A DNA stretch of 64,000 bases from Shewanella litorisediminis (GCF_016834455.1 NZ_CP069213.1:2480501-2544500); one strand, 5' to 3'. Numbered from the stretch's first letter, positions 26,888-37,218 are shown. A program made the numbers and translations. The notes: generated by a model not told the origin, from the sequence alone.

Positions 26888-27186
26888 TGTGGTACATGAT
26901 TTCATCCCAGGACGTTGCCAACAGTCTCGAAAAACGCCTTGCTGCCCGTCCGGCGCACCTTGCACGCCTGCAGGAACTGGCCGATGAAGGTCGACTGATG
27001 ATTGCCGGTCCACACCCCGCCATCGACAGCGATAACCCCGGTGAAGCCGGCTTCACCGGCTCTCTGGTGGTGGCCGAATTTGAATCACTGGAAATCGCTC
27101 AGGCGTGGGCCGATGCCGACCCTTACATTGCCGCTGGCGTGTATGAAAAGGTGATCGTGAAGCCCTTTAAGCGAGTGCTGCCCTGA
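26887..27186 (+). CDS. yciI: YciI family protein
   Basis: 99 residues, ferredoxin-like dimeric alpha-beta fold. It keeps the family pattern: WYMISSQDV at the start, [40 protein letters not shown], and [15 protein letters not shown] at the end. YciI proteins are related to muconolactone isomerase-like folds and have a conserved His-Asp pair; no reaction is established. It sits between yciB (one-base overlap) and xthA (one-base overlap). Confidence 0.92.
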   Translation: MWYMISSQDVANSLEKRLAARPAHLARLQELADEGRLMIAGPHPAIDSDNPGEAGFTGSLVVAEFESLEIAQAWADADPYIAAGVYEKVIVKPFKRVLP

Positions 27187-27992
27187 TGAAAGTCGTTTCC
27201 TTTAACATCAATGGCCTGCGTTCGCGCCTGCATCAACTTCAGGCCCTGATAGATACCCAGGCGCCGGATATTATTGGCCTGCAGGAAACCAAGGTACACG
27301 ACGAAGCCTTTCCGCTCGCCGATGTCGAGGCCATGGGTTACAAGGTGTATTACCATGGGGGCAAGGCCCATTATGGCGTGGCGTTGCTGTCAAAGGTTGA
27401 GCCAGAATCCGTGGAAAAGGGTTACCCCTGGGATGCTGAAGATGCCCAAAGACGGATGATTATTGGTAAATTCCGTCAGCCAAGCGGTCGTCTGCTCACA
27501 GTGATGAATGGTTACTTCCCCCAGGGGGAAAGCCGGGATCATGAAATCAAGTTTCCCGCCAAGCGTAAGTTTTATGCCGATCTCCAGCGCCTCCTGACCG
27601 AATCTTACAGCAGCGATGACGACATCATCATCATGGGCGATATCAACATCTCGCCGCTGGATTTGGACATAGGTATTGGTCCGGATAACGCCAAACGCTG
27701 GCTCAGAACCGGTAAGTGCAGTTTCCTGCCGGAAGAGCGAGAGTGGCTGCAAACCCTGAAAGACTGGGGCTTGTATGACAATTTTCGGGTGTTACATCCG
27801 GAACAGGAAGGCACCTACTCCTGGTTCGATTACCGCAGTAAGGGCTTTGATGATAATCGAGGTCTGCGTATCGATGTGATCATGACCACCCGAACGCTCA
27901 CCGACAGATTGATAGCGTCCGGGGTGGATTACCATATTCGCGCAATGGAAAAGCCGTCGGATCACGCCCCTGTCTGGAGCGAATTCGAGTAA
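27186..27992 (+). CDS. xthA: Exodeoxyribonuclease III
   Basis: 268 residues, the same length as the E. coli enzyme. Motifs of the exonuclease III/APE fold are FNINGLR (Asn7), LQETK (Glu34), the Tyr in [10 protein letters not shown] (near 109), GDINISP (Asp/Asn near 151-153), and the terminal SDHAPVW with the catalytic His near 259. It nicks DNA at abasic sites and degrades 3' ends in base-excision repair. The start overlaps the yciI stop (TGATG). A strong terminator follows. Confidence 0.95.
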   Translation: MKVVSFNINGLRSRLHQLQALIDTQAPDIIGLQETKVHDEAFPLADVEAMGYKVYYHGGKAHYGVALLSKVEPESVEKGYPWDAEDAQRRMIIGKFRQPSGRLLTVMNGYFPQGESRDHEIKFPAKRKFYADLQRLLTESYSSDDDIIIMGDINISPLDLDIGIGPDNAKRWLRTGKCSFLPEEREWLQTLKDWGLYDNFRVLHPEQEGTYSWFDYRSKGFDDNRGLRIDVIMTTRTLTDRLIASGVDYHIRAMEKPSDHAPVWSEFE

Positions 27993-28008
27993 GCGGGCTG
28001 CTGACCAT

Positions 28009-28038
28009 AAAAAAGCGCCGATAACCGGCGCTTTTTTT
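28009..28038. terminator. Bidirectional terminator after xthA
   Basis: AAAAAAGCGCCG and CGGCGCTTTTTTT pair with an ATAAC-type loop. It lies between xthA and the convergent chemoreceptor gene and can serve both. Confidence 0.87.
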
Positions 28039-28125
28039 CTGCCTGTTACTTAATTTTCGGCGGCTATCAACGACCGAGGTTCATTCGATAGAGCCGATAC
28101 CAATACAAGTGTCAGGTACCAGGCA

Positions 28126-29565
28126 TCAGGTGCGGTACTGGCCCAGGATATCCGTCAACGCCACCGAGGCCTGTGCAAGTTCATGGGCCAATTCCAGGGC
28201 GTTGTGGGCATTTTCACTGATAACACCCGATTGGTTTCTGATTTCACCGAGCTGCGCCGCAATCTCACGGCATGCCACGCTTTGCTCTTCGGCCGACGCC
28301 GCGATATGGCTTGCCATATCAAACACCTGGTTGATGGAGTCAGCAATATTGCCCACATCCTCTCCCACCAGTGAGACCGCACTCTTCCCCTGCTCCGCCC
28401 GGTTGACGATATCCCCGGTTATTCCCGACAGTGCCTTGCTCCCGGATTGCAGGCTCTCAATCATGGATTGAATTTCCACTGTGGCCTGCTGAGTCCGGCC
28501 CGCCAGGGTGCGGACTTCGTCGGCCACCACGGCAAAGCCGCGTCCCTGCTCACCGGCGCGGGCCGCCTCAATGGCCGCATTCAGGGCCAGCAGGTTGGTC
28601 TGCTCAGAGATACTGTCAATGACGGTCACCACGGCGCTGATTTCGGTCGCCTCACGCGACAGCGCATCCACCGACGATGAGGCATCGCCTATCTTGCCGG
28701 ACAGCTCGGCAATACCTGCGACCGTCGTACTGATACGCTTTTGGCTTTCTTTGACCGCCCCGGCATTGGACCGGGTTTGGGTAGAGGTGGCCGACGCATT
28801 GGCTGACACTTCTTCAATGGCCGACGTCATCTGCGACATGGCCACCGCCACTGAGTCGAGAAACTCGTGTTGGCGCCGGGCGAGGCTGTCACTGCTTTGG
28901 GCCTGATTGGAAAACGCCGAGGACGCACGTTTCAGGGTGTCGGCATTATTGCGAATGGCTGAGAGCATATCGCTCATGTTATCGGCGCAGCGGTCAATTT
29001 CGCGGGCAATAAGGCTGAAGTCATCGGTACCGAAAAAATTCAGTCGTTGGGTCAGGTCGCCATCAGCCAACCGCTTGATGGCCATGTACATATCCCAAAG
29101 GCCACCACCAAGGGAGGTGGACATCCAGTAACTGAGCTGAAACAGCGGCAGTAGCCCCAGTGCAGCCCACCAGAGCATCATGCTGGCATCGCTGCGGGGC
29201 TCAGTCTCCCAGTCTGCCACATTGCGGCTGAGCGCCAATGGCGAACCCGCAAGGTCGGTCACTGCCGTCACTGTGTTGCCTTTACGTGCTGCCTGGCCCG
29301 ACTGAGACAATCCATGGCGTGCAGCAAATGCCGCGAGCGCCTCTCCCTGCAGATTGTTGGCCCGGGCGATGTCCGCATAGGCATCGAGTGCGGCGCTGAC
29401 CCTTGCCCCACTGGAAGATTCTATGGTCGCCAGCTGCAGGCGATAGTTCGCCAACGCCACAACGGCAGTAATGGCGGCCACCATGGAACACACCAACCAA
29501 AATTTACCGTTAAGACTGAATTTGATCAGAATCGCATCAATTTTACGAAAGGTTATTTGTTTCAT
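28126..29565 (-). CDS. Methyl-accepting chemotaxis protein
   Basis: 479 residues. A first membrane segment lies at about residues 18-40 and a second at about 128-150, enclosing a small (~85-residue) periplasmic domain. Next come a HAMP-like linker (residues ~150-205) and the signalling domain with the invariant hairpin tip [35 protein letters not shown] and flanking methylation helices. The periplasmic domain is too short for the common Cache or four-helix ligand domains, so the stimulus is unknown. There is no C-terminal CheR-tether pentapeptide. The gene stands alone and runs towards xthA. Confidence 0.93.
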   Translation of the reverse strand: MKQITFRKIDAILIKFSLNGKFWLVCSMVAAITAVVALANYRLQLATIESSSGARVSAALDAYADIARANNLQGEALAAFAARHGLSQSGQAARKGNTVTAVTDLAGSPLALSRNVADWETEPRSDASMMLWWAALGLLPLFQLSYWMSTSLGGGLWDMYMAIKRLADGDLTQRLNFFGTDDFSLIAREIDRCADNMSDMLSAIRNNADTLKRASSAFSNQAQSSDSLARRQHEFLDSVAVAMSQMTSAIEEVSANASATSTQTRSNAGAVKESQKRISTTVAGIAELSGKIGDASSSVDALSREATEISAVVTVIDSISEQTNLLALNAAIEAARAGEQGRGFAVVADEVRTLAGRTQQATVEIQSMIESLQSGSKALSGITGDIVNRAEQGKSAVSLVGEDVGNIADSINQVFDMASHIAASAEEQSVACREIAAQLGEIRNQSGVISENAHNALELAHELAQASVALTDILGQYRT

Positions 29566-29684
29566 TGATTATTCTCCGGCCCGGTCAGCGTTCCCGGTCA
29601 TGGGTAAGTATAGATGGTGACCAGGCAGACCTGAGCCAAGCTGCATATTTCGCCATGGCAACGTTAAATCATGAGGCGTGAGAC

Positions 29685-30149
29685 TCACTCTGTTACAGCA
29701 ACTGGCATGTAACGAGCCAGCAAACCCGAGAGAAGGCTCATGGCATACCCCATCACAGCTCCAACAAGTAAAGGCGGCAGTACCGCGATGAAATCACCAT
29801 TTAATGCAAACATGGCGCAGCAGCCCAAAAAGGTCCCGGGAATAAAGGCGAGCAGCCGTTTACTGGCCTGCAGACACATAAACGCGGTCACGATACCGGT
29901 GAGAATGGCAGCACTGTATCCCATGGTCAGCACTTCAGCGCCATGGAGAATAAGCCAGGCCCACAGCACCCCCGACAGTGTGGTGGCCCAGGTAGAAATG
30001 ACGCCTCGCGGGCTCAGCTCCCCCTGGGCAAAATAGGCACTGCATCCCAGAAACCCTACCCAGGTTACCCAGGAAAGTTGGCCGGATACCGCCACCCACA
30101 AGGCGGCTAGCAGGCCAGCGGCCAGCGCCACAGGCAATCGTTCGAACAT
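29685..30149 (-). CDS. DUF1097 family membrane protein
   Basis: 154 residues with about five membrane-spanning helices. The pattern (W-x-G-F-x-G-C-A-x-Y-x-x-x-G, then ASKRLLAFIPGTFLGCCAMF) fits DUF1097 proteins such as E. coli YcdZ. Function is unknown. It is transcribed in the same direction as the chemoreceptor, 119 bases upstream of it. A 226-base gap separates it from the hydrolase gene downstream on the map, in which only a short palindrome is seen. Confidence 0.8.
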   Translation of the reverse strand: MFERLPVALAAGLLAALWVAVSGQLSWVTWVGFLGCSAYFAQGELSPRGVISTWATTLSGVLWAWLILHGAEVLTMGYSAAILTGIVTAFMCLQASKRLLAFIPGTFLGCCAMFALNGDFIAVLPPLLVGAVMGYAMSLLSGLLARYMPVAVTE

Positions 30150-30232
30150 AGTTGGACCCCTTTGTCTTTGTGTTATGGCGCTAACAATAAGGCAAACTGA
30201 AGGACGAAAAACTGATCTTGTTCCAAAAAAGT

Positions 30233-30245
30233 GTAATTAAATTAC
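30233..30245. promoter_or_regulatory. Palindromic candidate operator upstream of the DUF1097 gene
   Basis: GTAATTAAATTAC is a perfect 6-1-6 inverted repeat, 84 bases upstream of the DUF1097 start. It is AT-rich and resembles sites bound by small helix-turn-helix regulators. The regulator is unknown. Confidence 0.4.
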
Positions 30246-30375
30246 CAAAGATGACTCGTGCTTTGGTCAAAAGGACTGCCAAGGGCAATGAACGCAGGAG
30301 GGAAAAAGATAGCAACAAGGGCGCTGTGGCTCCTATGGCATCAAGCCCAGGGAGCCACAACCGTGGAATTACATA

Positions 30376-31020
30376 TTAACCGAGCAGCTGATCGGCCACA
30401 AAGGGGTTATGGGCGCGCTCTTCGGCAAAAGTCGACATGGGACCATGGCCTGGTATGAAAGCGACATCTTTACCCAGCGGCCAGAGCTTGGTGGTAATGG
30501 AATTGATCAGTGCTTTGTGATCTGAACCGGGGAAGTCGGTGCGGCCGATTGAGCCACGAAAAAGCACATCCCCCACCAAGGCGAGCTTGGTCACAGGTTC
30601 AAAAAACACCAGATGTCCGGGCGTGTGTCCGGGACAATGCACCACATCCAGCATGACTTCGCCAAGGCGCACTTGTTCACCTTCCTCCAGGTAACGGGAA
30701 GGAGCAAAGGCATCACAGTGGGCGAACCCAAAGTTTTGGCTCTGACGGGGCAGGTTTTCCAACCAGAAGGCGTCATCCACATGGGGGCCTTCAATGGCAA
30801 CGCCGGTTTCCAGGGCGAGTTTAGCGGCGCCGCCGACATGGTCTATATGGCCATGGGTCAGCAGAATCTTATCCAATGTCAGTCCATGTTTTTCCAGCGC
30901 CTCATGGATCCGTTCCAGGTTTCCACCCGGATCAACCACCGCAGCTTTGCGGGTGTTTTCACACCAAATGAGAGTGCAATTTTGCTGAAAAGGCGTCACT
31001 GGAATTATCTGATATTTCAT
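30376..31020 (-). CDS. gloC: Metallo-beta-lactamase-fold hydrolase, GloC/YcbL type
   Basis: 214 residues. The zinc motif THGHIDHVGG (HxHxDH, near residues 56-61), the later HCPGHTPGH and GDVLFRGSIGRTDFPGSD, and the C-terminal PGHGP (final His ligand) are all present. This is the YcbL branch of glyoxalase II-like enzymes, which hydrolyse S-lactoylglutathione. The small size, lacking the C-terminal glutathione domain of GloB, supports that branch. It is divergent from the aminopeptidase-like gene with a 172-base gap. Confidence 0.87.
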   Translation of the reverse strand: MKYQIIPVTPFQQNCTLIWCENTRKAAVVDPGGNLERIHEALEKHGLTLDKILLTHGHIDHVGGAAKLALETGVAIEGPHVDDAFWLENLPRQSQNFGFAHCDAFAPSRYLEEGEQVRLGEVMLDVVHCPGHTPGHLVFFEPVTKLALVGDVLFRGSIGRTDFPGSDHKALINSITTKLWPLGKDVAFIPGHGPMSTFAEERAHNPFVADQLLG

Positions 31021-31192
31021 AGTCGCATTCTCTTGTGAATTCTGGGCGCTAGATTAAGTGATCCTGGCCATTGTGTGCCAGTTTTCTCGGGCAGAAATTG
31101 ATCTTGATAGGGCTTTGGTCAGATTCATGACTTGCCAGATGAGGGCATTTGTATACAATCCGCACCAAGATGCCAGCCAATGAGTCCTGCCC

Positions 31193-32512
31193 ATGTCTGT
31201 TTCAGCCAAACTGCCCAACGCCTCCGGGGTCAAAACGCTTCTCCCACAAATGATTGCACAGAAGCTTAGCTTTATCCTGCCGCTGGATTACCAGGACCCT
31301 GCCAAAGGAACGATTGAAGTCTTTGCCCGTAGCTTGGTGCACAAAGATAAGCAGCACCAGGACCTGCCCTGGCTGGTGTATTTCCAGGGTGGCCCGGGAT
31401 TCGCCGCACAGCGCCCTGTCAGCCACAGCGGCTGGATAAAAAGGGCGCTGGCGGAGTATCGGGTACTGCTGCTCGATCAGCGTGGCACCGGTCTTTCCAC
31501 CCCGGTGAACGCCACAAGCCTCGCACACCTCGATGACGTGGCCAAAGCCGACTACCTGACTCACTTCCGCGCCGATAACATTATCAGAGACGCCGAAGCC
31601 ATTCGCGCCATCTTAAGCCCCGAAACGCCCTGGACCATTCTCGGCCAGAGCTTTGGCGGTTTTTGCGTGCTCAGGTACTTAAGTGTTGCTGCCCATGGCT
31701 TGAAAGAAGCCTATATCACAGGTGGCATTCCACCGATTGGCCGAAGCGCCGACGAGGTGTACCGTGCAACCTTTAAACGGGTATTGCAGAAAAATCGACA
31801 GTTCCATCAACGTTTCCCGGATGCTGCATCGCTGCTGGCCGCCCTGCAGCAACACCTGCTTCATCATCAGGTGCTTTTACCTTCAGGCCAGCGTTTAACG
31901 CCACCCATGTTGCAACTGCTGGGTATACATCTGGGGATGGAAGATGGGCCTGAGGCCGTATATTACCTGATAGAGCAGGCGCTGTTGTCCACGCCTTCCG
32001 GGGAGCGGATAAACCCGCTGTTTGTTGAGCGCTTTGGACAGATGCTCGATTACAACACCAACCCTCTGTTTTCAGTGCTCCATGAGGCCATTTACTGCGA
32101 AATGCAGCCGTCCAACTGGGCCGCACACAGGATTCGGGCGGAGTATCCGCAGTTTGACGCAGCGCCACCTGCGCCGCTGCTGCTCACAGGGGAAATGATT
32201 TTCCCATGGATGTTTGACTGCTTTGAACACCTCAAACCGCTAAAAGGCTGCGCTGAGTTGCTGGCGCAGAAAACGGATTGGCCAAGGCTCTATGATACGG
32301 CCGCACTCGCAACCAATACAGTGCCGGTTGCCTCCGCCATTTACAGTGAAGACATGTTCGTGGAAATGGAGTACAGCCTGGAAACAGCCAAACAGGTGGC
32401 CAATCTGAAATACTGGCTGACCTCGGAATACGAACACAATGGCATTCGTATGGATGGTGAGCGCATTCTCGATCGCCTCATCGCCATCAATCGGGGCACG
32501 AGTCTGCGCTAG
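31193..32512 (+). CDS. Prolyl aminopeptidase-like alpha/beta hydrolase
   Basis: 439 residues, S33 family. The oxyanion region YFQGGPGF, LLLDQRGTGLSTP and the nucleophile elbow GQSFGGFCVLRYL are characteristic of proline iminopeptidases. A large cap inserts between about 190 and 340, and the late YSEDMFVE may carry the acid residue. No signal peptide is visible, so it should act in the cytoplasm on N-terminal proline or similar residues of peptides. Downstream, a hairpin at 32627-32661 probably terminates it or controls the next gene. Confidence 0.88.
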   Translation: MSVSAKLPNASGVKTLLPQMIAQKLSFILPLDYQDPAKGTIEVFARSLVHKDKQHQDLPWLVYFQGGPGFAAQRPVSHSGWIKRALAEYRVLLLDQRGTGLSTPVNATSLAHLDDVAKADYLTHFRADNIIRDAEAIRAILSPETPWTILGQSFGGFCVLRYLSVAAHGLKEAYITGGIPPIGRSADEVYRATFKRVLQKNRQFHQRFPDAASLLAALQQHLLHHQVLLPSGQRLTPPMLQLLGIHLGMEDGPEAVYYLIEQALLSTPSGERINPLFVERFGQMLDYNTNPLFSVLHEAIYCEMQPSNWAAHRIRAEYPQFDAAPPAPLLLTGEMIFPWMFDCFEHLKPLKGCAELLAQKTDWPRLYDTAALATNTVPVASAIYSEDMFVEMEYSLETAKQVANLKYWLTSEYEHNGIRMDGERILDRLIAINRGTSLR

Positions 32513-32626
32513 CCACAGGGCGCTCAGGGAATTTTAAGTCCGGCTTAAGCCCGGCTTGGCACACTCAATAGTGTTCCTCCTCTATGAGCGTTTGTGCTAA
32601 CCACTTTTGGTTATCGCTTTTTGAGT

Positions 32627-32661
32627 GGAGTAAGCCAGGATCTTGGCTTACTCCTTTTTTT
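32627..32661 (+). terminator. Strong terminator, possibly an attenuator before the DUF4250 gene
   Basis: GGAGTAAGCCA and TGGCTTACTCC form an 11-bp perfect stem with a six-base loop, followed by seven T. It is 115 bases after the hydrolase stop and only 41 bases before the DUF4250 ATG. Upstream, CCACT (32601-32605) can pair with AGTGG (32624-32628), which overlaps the terminator's left arm. A small hairpin TAACC/GGTTA sits at 32598-32613. Confidence 0.85.
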
Positions 32662-32701
32662 ACCCGATACTCACTCAAGCACCTCAGTATCGGAGTCGCC
32701 C

Positions 32702-32890
32702 ATGGAAATCCGTCACCCTTCGCAGTTAAGCCCTGAAATTCTTGTTGGCATAGTCAATGAAAAACTCCGCTTACAGTGCCCGGACAAGGCGTCACTTTTA
32801 TACGAGCTGGGAATGCAAGAAGCTGAGCTGGACGCAAAATTGGCAGGCTTCGATTACAACCCCATCATCAATCAATATCGCAGCCGCTGA
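32702..32890 (+). CDS. DUF4250 family small protein
   Basis: 62 residues. The sequence fits DUF4250: LSPEILVGIVNEKLRLQ, a middle leucine-rich helix, LDAKL-x-GFDYNP-I-NQYRS at the end (consensus ILL-x-V-N-x-KLR ... Y-x-x-x-x-NQF/Y). Function unknown. The in-frame ATG at 32702 gives the conserved family start; the frame is open further upstream to 32594, but that extension crosses the terminator hairpin. It follows that strong terminator closely, so its expression may depend on antitermination or a promoter inside the leader. Confidence 0.8.
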   Translation: MEIRHPSQLSPEILVGIVNEKLRLQCPDKASLLYELGMQEAELDAKLAGFDYNPIINQYRSR

Positions 32891-33115
32891 GCCTTGCCTG
32901 TCTACCTTTGATAGCCCTTGAGCTGTCGTTTTGAAGCACGCTCAGAAGGCGATAATCCGGGGTTGAGAGCGTGACACGTCAAGGTTCAGGAGTCGTGAAA
33001 CTTTCGGTTTTCTCAGCACTCGCCCTGAGTCTTATCCCGGTTTCAAATCAAAGTGAAAACTTCGGATCACGAAATACGCTGCGCATCGCCCGTTGGGTTT
33101 ACCGGCTTGTATCTG

Positions 33116-35152
33116 CTATTTAACGAGGGTTGATTTGCTTGCCCGCGCAGCTGTTTTACCGCCAGAGCTTGAACGGCTTTTGCGCCCCCAGCCAGCACTT
33201 GACCCGGATATTCGCCCTTTCCCCTTGCCGCCTCTGCCTTTAAAAGACCGTTTGGCCCCGGTTGCTGTGACGCCGGCCAACGCCGTCGGCAAACTGGCAG
33301 CGGCCTGCTGAATGAGCTTTTCAAGTTCCAACACCAGCGGCGCCATAAAGCCTTTGTAAGATAGCTGTCGTTGGCAGATATCGCTGAGCTGACGCTCCCA
33401 AAGCGCCGTCATATCCGCTGTGGTTGCCACCTCGGGCAAACTGGCAATTAAGCCCCGTCCGGCTTGGGATGCCATGATGCTTTTACCCTGACGCACCAAA
33501 AAGCCACGTTTAAACAGGAGTTCGATGATCCCGGCACGGGTCGCTTCAGTGCCCAGGCCATCTGTATCCTTCAAGATGCGTTTAATGTCCGGTGAGCTTA
33601 CATAACGGGCGATGCCTGTCATGGCACTGAGCAAGGTCGCATCGGTAAAATGTTTTGGGGGCTGGGTTTGTTTGGCCAGCAGCTCACCGTGGCAGCACTG
33701 GGCTATATCGCCCTTATTCAGGGCTGGCAAGGGCGTCTTTTGGCTGGTGTCTGTTTCTTCCGGATCTTTAGCTTCTTCCTGCGCACCGCTGCGCTGAAAC
33801 AACACCCGCCAACCTGCAGCGCGTTCAACCGACGCCTTGGCGAGAAAACTTCCGCCCTCGATAGTGAGCTGAATCTCGGTATCCGACAGGAGACGATGGG
33901 GATAAAACTGCGCCAGATATTGCCGTGCAATATGCAAATAAAGCTGACGCTCCCGCTGATTCAGCTGCGACAGCGCCGCGCGTTTCCCCGTGGGCACTAT
34001 GGCGTGGTGGGCGTCCACCTTGCTGTCATCCCAGGCCTTGGACACCAGCTGCGGATTGGGCGGTGGCACGCTGTCGAGCAGCTCAGGCGCATTTGCGCTG
34101 ATGGCCGCTACCACATCAGGTACCAAAGAAAGTTGTTCTTTGGGCAGATGACGGCTGTCAGAGCGGGGATAGGTAATCAGCTTGTGGCGCTCATAAAGGC
34201 TCTGCGCCGTATCCAGCACCTCTTTCGCGCTCATGCCAAAGCGTTTGGCACAATCGATTTGCAGCGCCGACAGGCTGTAAAGCAAAGGTGGCGCCTGTTT
34301 CTTGTCTTTGTGGCTAACCTGATTCACCAGCGCAGGCTTACCGTCAATGCGGTTAACCACGGTTTCTGCAAGGCGGCGTGACAGCACCCGCCCTTCTTCA
34401 TCCATGTAGGGCTGACAAGCCTCGCTGGGTTGCCACTTGGCACAGAAAGACTCGCCCTTGTCTGTGGTAATGTGAGCAAGCACCTCATAGTGGTCTTTGG
34501 GCTCAAAGTGCTCGATTTCCAGATCCCGGCGCACCACCAACCCCAACAATGGGGTTTGCACCCGCCCAACAGACAAGACACCGGCATAACCCACCTTTCG
34601 GCCCTGGAGCGTATAAGCTCGGGTCATATTCAGGCCATAGAGCCAATCGGCACGGCTGCGCGCCAGTGCCGAAGTGGCAAGCGGCACAAACTCTTTGTTG
34701 CTGCGAAGCTGCCCCAATGCGCGGCGCACCGCATCGGGGTTTAAATCCGAAATCAACAAGCGCTGGGTAGATGCCAGTTTGGATGCAGAAACCTTGGCAT
34801 GGGAAATCACTTCATCTACCAGGAGCTGCCCTTCCCTATCCGGATCGCCTGCATGTACCAGGGAAGATGCCTGCTTGATCAGGCGTTTTACCACCGCCAA
34901 TTGGGCTTTGGCTGAACTTCGCGGGGTGAGTTTCCACTCGTCGGGAATGATGGGTAAATGGGCAAGCTGCCACTGTTTATACTCGGGAGAATAAGCATCC
35001 GGCTCGGCCTGCTCAAGCAAATGGCCAATACACCAGGTCACACAATCGCCGTTACCCAGCTCAATATACCCATCACCCTTTTTATGGGGTTTGGGCAACA
35101 CCTCAGCAATGGCGCGGCCGAGGCTGGGTTTTTCGGCAATATAGAGGATCAT
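33116..35152 (-). CDS. topB: DNA topoisomerase III
   Basis: 678 residues, type IA topoisomerase. The TOPRIM domain ([29 protein letters not shown]), the catalytic Tyr in [13 protein letters not shown], and the [11 protein letters not shown] block are present. A Gly/Ser/Lys/Arg-rich tail follows residue 640 instead of zinc fingers. TopB decatenates single-strand-containing DNA during replication. The longest frame starts at a TTG at 35230. The ATG at 35152 gives the family's conserved [10 protein letters not shown] start, although no clear ribosome-binding site is visible. It is divergent from the small membrane protein gene at 35343. Confidence 0.93.
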   Translation of the reverse strand: MILYIAEKPSLGRAIAEVLPKPHKKGDGYIELGNGDCVTWCIGHLLEQAEPDAYSPEYKQWQLAHLPIIPDEWKLTPRSSAKAQLAVVKRLIKQASSLVHAGDPDREGQLLVDEVISHAKVSASKLASTQRLLISDLNPDAVRRALGQLRSNKEFVPLATSALARSRADWLYGLNMTRAYTLQGRKVGYAGVLSVGRVQTPLLGLVVRRDLEIEHFEPKDHYEVLAHITTDKGESFCAKWQPSEACQPYMDEEGRVLSRRLAETVVNRIDGKPALVNQVSHKDKKQAPPLLYSLSALQIDCAKRFGMSAKEVLDTAQSLYERHKLITYPRSDSRHLPKEQLSLVPDVVAAISANAPELLDSVPPPNPQLVSKAWDDSKVDAHHAIVPTGKRAALSQLNQRERQLYLHIARQYLAQFYPHRLLSDTEIQLTIEGGSFLAKASVERAAGWRVLFQRSGAQEEAKDPEETDTSQKTPLPALNKGDIAQCCHGELLAKQTQPPKHFTDATLLSAMTGIARYVSSPDIKRILKDTDGLGTEATRAGIIELLFKRGFLVRQGKSIMASQAGRGLIASLPEVATTADMTALWERQLSDICQRQLSYKGFMAPLVLELEKLIQQAAASLPTALAGVTATGAKRSFKGRGGKGKGRISGSSAGWGRKSRSSSGGKTAARASKSTLVK

Positions 35153-35284
35153 GGCGGGATATTCGGGCCTAAAACACTGGATGAATTTACAGTAAATGTA
35201 GCGAAAATCCCCGGCGGACGCAACGCGCAATCCCAGCGGGTTAAAGCCAGGGTCAGATTTAACCTGATCCAGTGTAAATTTTGT

Positions 35285-35299
35285 TGAGAATAGTTCTCA
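35285..35299 (+). promoter_or_regulatory. Fur-box-like palindrome
   Basis: TGAGAATAGTTCTCA is a near-perfect 7-1-7 inverted repeat (TGAGAAT/GTTCTCA), close to Fur sites of the TGAGAATnATTCTCA type. It lies 43 bases before the ATG of the small membrane protein gene at 35343 and 132 bases before topB. Position and symmetry suggest iron-dependent repression of the small gene. Confidence 0.55.
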
Positions 35300-35342
35300 T
35301 CAAAGCTCAAATAACCGATATCAACCGATACCGGACTCGCCT

Positions 35343-35567
35343 ATGCAAAGCTCAGTCTCTGTTATTCGTCATCAATGGCTGCTGTATGCCGTGCTTTTGT
35401 TGCTCGCACTACTGCTGTGTCTTCCCCAAACAGGCTGGCCACTGATACTGCTGCCATTATGTTTTATCGTTGGACAATGTCTGCAGGCAAAGCCGCTTAC
35501 CCATTTCGGCACTGGCGGCTTATTTGCGGTTTGGCTGATATGTTTTGCCAAATCCATGTGGGTTTGA
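35343..35567 (+). CDS. Small two-helix membrane protein, unrecognised
   Basis: 74 residues with two hydrophobic stretches (about 11-42 and 58-70). I do not recognise a family. It has its own terminator and a Fur-box-like site upstream, so it is probably a real, separately regulated gene, perhaps involved in the iron response. No partner transport gene is adjacent: topB and purF flank it on the other strand. A ribosome-binding site is not clear. Confidence 0.6.
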   Translation: MQSSVSVIRHQWLLYAVLLLLALLLCLPQTGWPLILLPLCFIVGQCLQAKPLTHFGTGGLFAVWLICFAKSMWV

Positions 35568-35587
35568 CTTACCGAATCCTTGAAAAC

Positions 35588-35615
35588 AAAAACCAGCACC
35601 TGAGTGCTGGTTTTG
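35588..35615. terminator. Terminator between the small membrane protein gene and purF
   Basis: AAAAACCAGCAC and GTGCTGGTTTT pair with a CTGA-type loop. It lies after the 35567 stop and before the purF stop at 35660, so it can act on both convergent transcripts. Confidence 0.82.
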
Positions 35616-35659
35616 ATTAGCCGTGAAGTGTTATCAAACCCTCTTTATCCGTAAGAGGA

Positions 35660-37174
35660 TTAGGGATGACACACGTTGTGCAGCTCAAGGTTAGTGCCCA
35701 CGTCGCTGTTACGATTGGCCTTGGCATCATCGTTTCTCAGCTGGGTGAGGTGGTCGAGGTACGCCTGAGTCACATCGCCTGTGATGTAATCACCATCAAA
35801 TACGGATGTTTCAAAGCGCTTGATCTCAGGGTTTTCCATACGCACGGCTTCAACCAGATCCGGCAGGTCCTGGAAGATAATACCGTCGGCACCAATCAGT
35901 TTGGCGATCTCATCCGCATCACGTCCGTGGGCAATGAGCTCATTGGAAGTGGGCATGTCGATGCCATACACGTTGGGGAAACGAATTTCAGGCGCTGCAG
36001 AGGCAAAATACACCTTCTTGGCACCGGCTTCGCGGGCCATCTCGATGATCTGCTCTGAGGTAGTACCACGCACGATAGAGTCGTCCACCAGGAGCACATT
36101 TTTGCCTTTAAACTCGGTGTTGATGGCATTGAGCTTACGGCGTACTGACTTCTTACGCTCCTGCTGACCGGGCATGATAAAGGTACGGCCAATGTAGCGG
36201 TTCTTTACAAAGCCCTGACGATAAGGCAAGTCCATCACACGGGCGATTTCCAGTGCGATATCACAGGAGGTCTCAGGAATGGGGATAACCACATCGATGT
36301 CGTTGTCGTACCATTCTTTCTTGATTTTCTCGCCCAGTTTGGCGCCCATGTTTACGCGGCTGGCGTAGACAGACACCTTGTCGATGGTGGAGTCTGGACG
36401 GGCAAAGTAAACAAACTCGAAAATACAGGGAGAGTACAGAGGCGCTTCGGCGCACTGACGGGTAAACAGCTGACCGTCGAGGGTGACGTATACGGCTTCG
36501 CCCGGTGCAACATCGCGGATCACTTCAAAACCCACGGCATCCAGGGCCACACTCTCTGAGGCCACCATGTACTCTGTGCCGGTGGCGGTCTCATTTTTAC
36601 CGAGCACCAGCGGGCGAATGCCATTGGGGTCACGGAAAGCCACCAGACCTTCGCCAACAATCATGGCCACTACCGCATAAGCACCACGGGTTTGAGCGTG
36701 CACCTTGGCCACGGCATCAAACACCTGATCGGCGCTCAGATGGGCGCTCTGCACTTGCTGCAGCTCATCGGCGAGCAGGTTCAGCAACACTTCAGAATCC
36801 GACGTGGTGTTCACGTGTCGACGCTGCTGCTTGAGGCGAGCCGACAGATCCTGAGTGTTGGTCAGGTTGCCGTTATGGGCCAGAGAAATACCAAAAGGCG
36901 AGTTAACGTAAAAAGGCTGGGCTTCTGAGGAGCTGGAGCTCCCGGCGGTGGGATAACGCACATGGCCGATACCGGCGTTACCCTGCAGGCGCTGCATGTG
37001 TTTGGGTTCAAACACATCACGCACCAGTCCGTTAGCCTTACGGAGCCTGAACGCGTCATTGTCTACCGTGACTATCCCGGCTGCATCCTGACCACGGTGT
37101 TGAAGCACTGTCAGTGCGTCGTAGATGGTCTGATTAACCGAGGAATGGCCAACTATTCCGACGATACCACACAT
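35660..37174 (-). CDS. purF: Amidophosphoribosyltransferase
   Basis: 504 residues, the E. coli length. Cys2 (MCGIVGIVG) is the N-terminal nucleophile of the Ntn glutaminase domain. The phosphoribosyltransferase domain carries the PRPP loop [13 protein letters not shown] near residue 370. It makes phosphoribosylamine in the first committed step of purine synthesis. It is the last gene of the hubP-truA-folC-dedD-cvpA-purF run, 44 bases after cvpA. I see no convincing PurR site in the short upstream gaps. Confidence 0.96.
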   Translation of the reverse strand: MCGIVGIVGHSSVNQTIYDALTVLQHRGQDAAGIVTVDNDAFRLRKANGLVRDVFEPKHMQRLQGNAGIGHVRYPTAGSSSSSEAQPFYVNSPFGISLAHNGNLTNTQDLSARLKQQRRHVNTTSDSEVLLNLLADELQQVQSAHLSADQVFDAVAKVHAQTRGAYAVVAMIVGEGLVAFRDPNGIRPLVLGKNETATGTEYMVASESVALDAVGFEVIRDVAPGEAVYVTLDGQLFTRQCAEAPLYSPCIFEFVYFARPDSTIDKVSVYASRVNMGAKLGEKIKKEWYDNDIDVVIPIPETSCDIALEIARVMDLPYRQGFVKNRYIGRTFIMPGQQERKKSVRRKLNAINTEFKGKNVLLVDDSIVRGTTSEQIIEMAREAGAKKVYFASAAPEIRFPNVYGIDMPTSNELIAHGRDADEIAKLIGADGIIFQDLPDLVEAVRMENPEIKRFETSVFDGDYITGDVTQAYLDHLTQLRNDDAKANRNSDVGTNLELHNVCHP

Positions 37175-37218
37175 GGGAGAGTGTCCTCTTTTAAGATGTT
37201 CTGTTGTTTAGCTAATTT

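Noticed and set aside
28109..28471. Plus-strand frames opposite the chemoreceptor
   Set aside because: The MCP signalling domain on the minus strand is unmistakable.
32594..32701. N-terminal extension of the DUF4250 protein
   Set aside because: It would be translated from the terminator hairpin; the family start aligns with the ATG at 32702.
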